A DNA stretch of 18,033 bases. It comes from JBFMFE01 sp040752295. Its GTDB lineage: Bacteria > UBP15 > UBA6099 > JBFMBQ01. The DNA is taken from contig JBFMFE010000086.1 of assembly GCA_040752295.1 (NCBI GenBank), forward strand, positions 1-18,033, written 5' to 3'. Shown piece after piece: positions 15,114-18,033 of the stretch (position 1 is the stretch's first letter; each line of letters opens with the position of its first letter). The notes beneath the pieces were generated by a model that had not been told where the DNA came from, did not search any database, and saw only the letters and a program-made list of their open reading frames with translations. The position numbers and the translations under genes were made by a program.

Positions 15114-15210
15114 ATATCCCGAACATCATGCGCACCCCGCGGACGATCATCCGAACGGACGCCCGCGGGCGCCGGAACGGTTCGCGGCACAACCTGCGAG
15201 GTGAAAACCA

Positions 15211-15525
15211 ATGGCTGTACAATGCGAAGTGATCCCGGTTCAGACCCCTAAAGGCGTCGCCGACGGAGTGTCGCTGAAGTGGGACAGTTTCTCGCTTCTT
15301 CTGATCGGCGCGCCGAAGGGGTTCCTCGGATGCTGCATCTTCGACCTTGGCGTCACGCAGGGGTTCAAGGTCCCGTGCGCACTCGTCGAAAGCGCGCCGG
15401 GGAATCCCATCGGGACAATCGAGAGGATGCGGACGCGCAGGATCATGTCCGTGAACGACGAGGCGAAGAAGCTGGGCATCGAGGTCGGAATGCCCGCGCC
15501 GGAAGCCCTCGAGAAGCTGTTTTAG
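15211..15525 (+). CDS. DUF1805 (YunC-like) domain protein
   Basis: A 104-residue protein matching the DUF1805 / YunC family of small conserved proteins of unknown function, known in bacilli, methanogens and other anaerobes. The recognisable parts are the central LIGAPKGFLGCCIFDLGV segment, where family members have a Gly-x-hydrophobic-Cys-Gly/Cys pattern, and the C-terminal SVNDEAKKLGIEVGMPAPEALEKL, which matches the family end closely. The ATG at 15211 has GAGGTG (15198-15203) seven bases upstream. It stands alone in a divergent arrangement with the HDAC gene, under its own promoter. There is no signal peptide or membrane span. Function is unknown and the neighbours do not define it. Confidence 0.85.
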   Translation: MAVQCEVIPVQTPKGVADGVSLKWDSFSLLLIGAPKGFLGCCIFDLGVTQGFKVPCALVESAPGNPIGTIERMRTRRIMSVNDEAKKLGIEVGMPAPEALEKLF

Positions 15526-15542
15526 CGGCGCTGCCGCATTTT
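15525..15542 (+). terminator. Weak intrinsic terminator after the DUF1805 gene
   Basis: A 5-bp GC stem, GCGGC (15525-15529), loop GCT, GCCGC (15533-15537), followed by ATTTT. It begins on the last base of the stop codon. The stem and T-run are both short, so termination would be inefficient. Confidence 0.35.
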
Positions 15543-15654
15543 AAAAAAAGACGCTCTCGACGGTGCAAGATGGAAGGGAAAATATAGCGCTTCAGGATTT
15601 ACAATGGGCAGCCTCAATGCGTTTGGGGATTGAGAAAATGACTTTCATCGAAGC

Positions 15655-15910
15655 GACCTGCCTGTCGCCAGCCTGTGCGATGCCCGCCTGTGCCGCCTGC
15701 CTGCCCTGATGCCTGCCTGTGCCGCCTGCCTGCCCCCGCCTGACTGTGCGCCTGACTGCCCGCTGCCTGCCTGTGCCGAGCACGGCAGACAGGCCTGCCT
15801 TTGCCGAGCACGGCAGACAGGGGGCGGCAGGCAGGTATTCGTCACCTGTCTGCGCCTGGCTGGCTGGCAGACAGGTGAATTGCGCGGGCAGGCGTTGGAC
15901 AGGCACCCAG
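15655..15910. repeat. GCAGGCAGGC repeat cluster, right inverted copy
   Basis: Dense TGCCTGCCTGTGCCG-type units in the opposite orientation to the left-end cluster. The segment 15765-15794 equals the reverse complement of 700-729 over 30 bases. A second partial copy of the same core lies at 15802-15821. Further CAGGCAGGT, GACAGGC and ACAGGCGC units follow to about 15915. Confidence 0.65.
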
Positions 15911-15942
15911 ACAGGCGCTCCAAAATTCAATTTTCAAGCTCA

Positions 15943-15984
15943 GACCCCATTCTCCCCGACCCCATTCTCCCCAGACCCCATTCT
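15943..15984 (+). repeat. 15-bp tandem repeat
   Basis: Units of GACCCCATTCTCCCC at 15943-15957 and 15958-15972, then a third, partial unit at 15974-15984 after one extra base. It follows directly on the repeat cluster, with an AT-rich linker (AAAATTCAATTTTCAAG). It has no coding sense. Similar GACCCC-type tracts are seen in intergenic DNA of several uncultured lineages, from memory rather than a search. Confidence 0.7.
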
Positions 15985-16510
15985 ACACTGCGCGGCTGCG
16001 CGCTGGAGTGGCCGGGTGACAGGGAATTGCTGGCTGAAAAGGACACGTCGAGCAAGGTCGTGGATGCAAAGCGGAGATTTACCGAGCGGCGGAACCTGAC
16101 GAGATTCTCATGGGAACCCTCGAGGAAGATTATGCAAGAGGTACGCCGCCTCGTTGAAAGGCGCGCAGGCGTGGAACTGCCGTGGAACAAGTGGCCGGGC
16201 TGGTCAACATGGCAATAAACATCTCCGCTCCCGCATCGCCCGAATGGACTATACTTCAAAACCTTGCCCGGTTCTGCGTGATCTTGTAGAATTGAAAGGC
16301 AGTGGGATTGCAGAAATCATTCTTGGCGGAAAGGGGGCAGCGATTACCGGCGGGCGGAGCCAAACAGGCAGGCTGGAAGGCTGTAACAAAGCGACAGTAA
16401 AAATTACTTGGGAATCAGTGTATACTTCTCGTTTTTACCGTAGTAATCGAGGGGAATAATCCGTAAATACATTTCTTAAATTTTACATATTGTCAGGCAA
16501 CGTACTCGCA

Positions 16511-16726
16511 CTACTTTACGGCTTCGGCCAGATGTTTCGCTATGGGTTTCGCCAGCTTTTTCGATATGTCGGATATCTCTATGCCAATCACTTTTCCGTC
16601 CTCGCCGTATTCCAGTCTCACGTTGTCTTCCACCTCTTCCGAATGCGGGGAAAAACCGCCGCCGAACGAAACATATAAAATATCCACTTCCTCGTCGAAC
16701 CAGACTTTTACTTTATTCTTACCCAT
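16511..16726 (-). CDS. DUF2283 protein, putative antitoxin-like partner
   Basis: A 71-residue DUF2283 protein. The family pattern is clear: a positively charged start, then VWFDEEVDILYVSFG, an acidic EEVEDNVRLEYGEDGKVIGIEI segment, and a short alanine/lysine-rich tail. Its ATG at 16726 lies 19 bases inside the end of the upstream DUF4258 gene and has GGAGG about nine bases upstream, so the two are translationally coupled. DUF4258-DUF2283 pairs are widespread in bacteria and are often suspected to be toxin-antitoxin modules, with DUF2283 as the smaller acidic partner. That role is inference; no DNA-binding motif is visible. Confidence 0.85.
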   Translation of the reverse strand: MGKNKVKVWFDEEVDILYVSFGGGFSPHSEEVEDNVRLEYGEDGKVIGIEISDISKKLAKPIAKHLAEAVK

Positions 16727-16995
16727 CTTGCGCCCTCCTTCTTTTTCAGTTCCTTCTCAAGGCCCCGGCAGGGATATACCGTCACGATCTTGACCGTGTT
16801 CTCCGTTTTTATGAACGGAACCACGAGGTTGGTTTCAACCCCGCCGATTTTCACCTTCCTTATAGCGACCATTGTACGTGATGCCAGATCGTAGTACACA
16901 CAGTCCGGGATCGCAACCGTTTTCTCTATGTCAGATGTTCCAATCCCGCGTTCTCTCAGTTTGAGTTTCGCGTGCTTTGAATATTCTATTTTCAT
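16708..16995 (-). CDS. DUF4258 protein, putative toxin-like partner
   Basis: A 95-residue basic protein of the DUF4258 family, whose fold is thought to resemble RelE-type small proteins. The hallmark opening is present (IEYSKHAKLKLRERGI, with the conserved H and the ERGI turn that leads to SDIEKTV), followed by beta-strand-like segments and KIVTVYPCR near residues 69-77. The last 15 residues are lysine/glutamate-rich. It precedes and overlaps the DUF2283 gene. Its ATG at 16995 has only a weak ribosome-binding site. The pair sits in a repeat-rich, lower-GC region next to broken genes, the usual setting for acquired small modules. Toxicity is not shown by the sequence. Confidence 0.85.
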   Translation of the reverse strand: MKIEYSKHAKLKLRERGIGTSDIEKTVAIPDCVYYDLASRTMVAIRKVKIGGVETNLVVPFIKTENTVKIVTVYPCRGLEKELKKKEGARWVRIK

Positions 16996-17019
16996 TTTTG
17001 TTCCGGTTTTTCAGGAAAA

Positions 17020-17124
17020 TTACCAACCACGGATTTCACGAATTTTCACGAACTTTGCCATTTCATCCCGTCCGGTAATCACTCTGTATTTTGTGTCCTC
17101 AACTCTTATCTTCTTTTCCTTCAT
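17020..17124 (-). CDS. 34-residue ORF upstream of the DUF4258 gene
   Basis: A short frame beginning MKEKKIRVEDTKYRVITGR, with GAGGG a few bases upstream of its ATG and ending 24 bases before the DUF4258 start. The first 25 residues look like a genuine charged protein start. The last ten (FVKIREIRGW) are encoded by the doubled TTCACGAA-type repeat at 17035-17055, suggesting an older, longer gene was cut short by repeat insertion. It may be a remnant or a very small first gene of the pair. No family is recognised. Confidence 0.3.
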   Translation of the reverse strand: MKEKKIRVEDTKYRVITGRDEMAKFVKIREIRGW

Positions 17125-17302
17125 TATATCCCTCTAAACAGGCAGGGGCAAGGTCGTTTCTCCCAAAACGCAACCGGCCGGGCGTTCGGGCCGCAGCCCT
17201 ACCGGTCCGGCCGGCTCTTCGTTTTTATTCGGACGGCGGATAAAGAACGGGTTGCAGGGGGCAGGGGAAAGATAGTTGGTGCAGCCGAATGTATTTTGCT
17301 GA
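17125..17302. other. Intergenic DNA with a GC-rich inverted repeat
   Basis: No gene is seen. An 8-bp inverted repeat of CCGGCCGG (17174-17181 and 17207-17214) can form a hairpin with a 25-nt loop, and a T-rich stretch follows on the plus strand. A G-rich segment at 17249-17275 resembles, in inverted orientation, the C-rich segment at 17701-17724 on the other side of the broken S23 gene. Confidence 0.5.
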
Positions 17303-17671
17303 TTATTTCTCAAGGGAAGATATCAGTTTGTTCAGCATGTCGCCCGACCTCTGCCACCTCTTCCAGAACCTTCGACCCGTTCTCTTTTGAAATATATTCC
17401 AGGTCTCCGGCCATGGACAGTTGCGTTTCAAGTTCCGCGCACGATCCATCCGCCACTTCCAGAAAATGGACTTACTCCTTTCTCCCTCTTCTGTACCCCT
17501 CCGCAATATTCGATGGAATTGAAACCGCGCATCTTCTCATCTGGGACACAATACCGTACATCTCTTCCTTCGGAAAGCCTTTTATAAGACCGTAAACCAC
17601 CAGTCCCAATTCATAAGCCTTCTGATAAACAATCAAATCCTTATAATTTTTATCCGCCCCTTTTCATCCAT
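17303..17671 (-). pseudogene. S23 / four-helix-bundle protein gene, broken
   Basis: On the minus strand the pieces add up to about 120 residues of the S23 (23S rRNA intervening-sequence / Avd-like) four-helix-bundle family: NYKDLIVYQKAYELG, then VSQMRRCAVSIPSNIAEGY, then HFLEVADGSCAELETQLS, then MLNKLISSL. Three lesions break it. One G appears missing in the G-run after MDEKG near 17656-17660, so the ATG at 17671 is out of frame with the body. An in-frame TAA near 17477 replaces the conserved tyrosine of the KEYxxFL motif. One extra base near 17341-17345 shifts the frame before MLNKL. Such genes occur in rRNA intervening sequences and as scattered intergenic copies. Sequencing error could explain one lesion, less easily three. 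Confidence 0.8.
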
Positions 17672-17700
17672 GCCTCTTCCTCTACCCGGTTAGCGCCTTT

Positions 17701-17736
17701 ATTTTTCCCTGCCCCTTGCACCCCGCACCCTATCTT
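17701..17736. repeat. C-rich low-complexity segment next to the S23 remnant
   Basis: CCCTGCCCCTTGCACCCC-type sequence between the S23 pseudogene and the FGE fragment. Its reverse complement resembles 17249-17275 on the other side of the S23 pseudogene (shared GGGTGCA/GGGTTGCA and GGGGCAGGG...AAA elements). The pair forms an imperfect inverted flank around that gene. Confidence 0.4.
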
Positions 17737-17739
17737 TTT

Positions 17740-17922
17740 TCAGTCCTGCGCACAACGGAAGCCGAAAGCATCGACCGCATTCGCAGGAGCACTCCCGCCG
17801 CGGCTGGAAACTCTCATGCCGTACGAGATGTCGAGCCACGAGCCGCCGCGAAGAACCAGAAAATCACCGGATGACGGCCCCGGTGGATCTGTTAACGGGC
17901 TGTATGAACCCGGATTATTCAT
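17740..17922 (-). pseudogene. C-terminal fragment of a formylglycine-generating-enzyme-like (SUMF1/EgtB) protein
   Basis: Sixty residues carrying the typical C-terminal signature: a DPPGPSSGDF turn, VLRGGSW, an arginine-rich middle and the closing FGFRCAQD. This is the end of the FGE-sulfatase domain shared by formylglycine-generating enzyme and related proteins. The N-terminal two-thirds is missing: an in-frame TAA lies 13 bases upstream of the ATG at 17922, and no matching sequence is seen to 18033. The ATG is probably fortuitous. It is best read as a degraded remnant rather than a functional gene. Confidence 0.75.
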
Positions 17923-18033
17923 ACGGAGTGGATTTTACCGGATTTCGGGTTTGATTTCAAGGGGATTTGCGGGGGTTTGAGCCGCGCGGGGTCCTGCTGG
18001 AGATGTTCCGAGCGGTTTTAGCGGTGATTTAAG

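Larger units (their letters stand above)
15543..16510. other. Gene-poor stretch with repeats and possible decayed coding remnants
   Basis: The first part (about 15655-15910) is the right-hand copy of the GC-rich repeat cluster, followed by a 15-bp tandem repeat (15943-15984). The open frame crossing 15709-16218 on the plus strand begins inside the repeats and is not accepted as a gene. From 15990 to 16460 short open segments in different plus-strand frames (for example around 16090-16150 and 16170-16290) look vaguely protein-like but are interrupted, and I recognise no family. Base composition falls from strongly GC-rich to roughly balanced after about 16.2 kb. Confidence 0.55.

Noticed and set aside
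15709..16218. 169-residue plus-strand ORF
   Set aside because: It starts inside the repeat cluster and runs through the tandem repeat; its C-terminal part has no recognisable family and frames change around it.
15990..16460. REP-associated transposase remnant
   Set aside because: The repeats suggested looking for one, but none of the family's catalytic His-x-His or Tyr motifs could be found in any frame.
17174..17214. CCGGCCGG inverted repeat as a terminator or attachment site
   Set aside because: Each arm is itself self-complementary, the loop is 25 nt and no gene reads into it on the plus strand, so no function can be supported.

Overview
The window is a GC-rich bacterial chromosome segment. 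Its middle (about 1.0-15.5 kb) is dense with housekeeping genes, and its two ends are loose, repeat-laden and partly decayed. Nothing fixes the taxon. The combination of GC-rich genes, a Firmicutes-style PyrR attenuator, sigma70-like promoters, a clade-like family of GCAGGCAGGC hairpins, and scattered S23 and formylglycine-enzyme fragments suggests an uncultured candidate-phylum bacterium (Omnitrophota or Auribacterota-like). That placement is inference only.

Layout: (1) 1-990: the first codons of a leftward gene with a strong promoter and a 9-bp-arm operator, then about 850 bp of non-coding DNA filled with hairpin repeats. (2) 991-2092: a promoter, a small membrane ORF and cdsA (phospholipid synthesis). 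(3) 2127-9489: the pyrimidine operon pyrR-pyrB-pyrC-carA-carB, with its own promoter, a dyad inside that promoter and a leader terminator typical of PyrR-controlled attenuation. It encodes the route from glutamine, bicarbonate and ATP through carbamoyl phosphate and carbamoyl-aspartate to dihydroorotate, plus the UMP-sensing regulator. pyrD, pyrE and pyrF are not in the window. (4) 9559-13045: a promoter, then a stand-alone methyltetrahydrofolate methyltransferase-like gene whose stop overlaps (ATGA) the start of an 830-residue membrane protein carrying a glycoside-hydrolase-family-2 fold. (5) 13056-15002, minus strand: an HDAC-like amidohydrolase gene followed by the RNase Z gene. (6) 15085-15525, plus strand: a DUF1805 (YunC-like) gene reading away from the HDAC gene. 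(7) 15526-18033: a second copy of the repeat cluster in inverted orientation, a 15-bp tandem repeat, a DUF4258/DUF2283 pair resembling a toxin-antitoxin unit, a broken S23 four-helix-bundle gene, and a C-terminal scrap of a formylglycine-generating enzyme.

The most unusual item is the 830-residue membrane protein. Both GH2 catalytic glutamates appear to be aspartates (D440 and D521), the fold is held between N- and C-terminal membrane segments, and the gene is translationally coupled to a corrinoid/folate methyltransferase-like gene. Other points worth checking are a probable CTG start for pyrR, the operator at the left edge, and a 30-bp element present identically but inverted on both sides of the housekeeping block.
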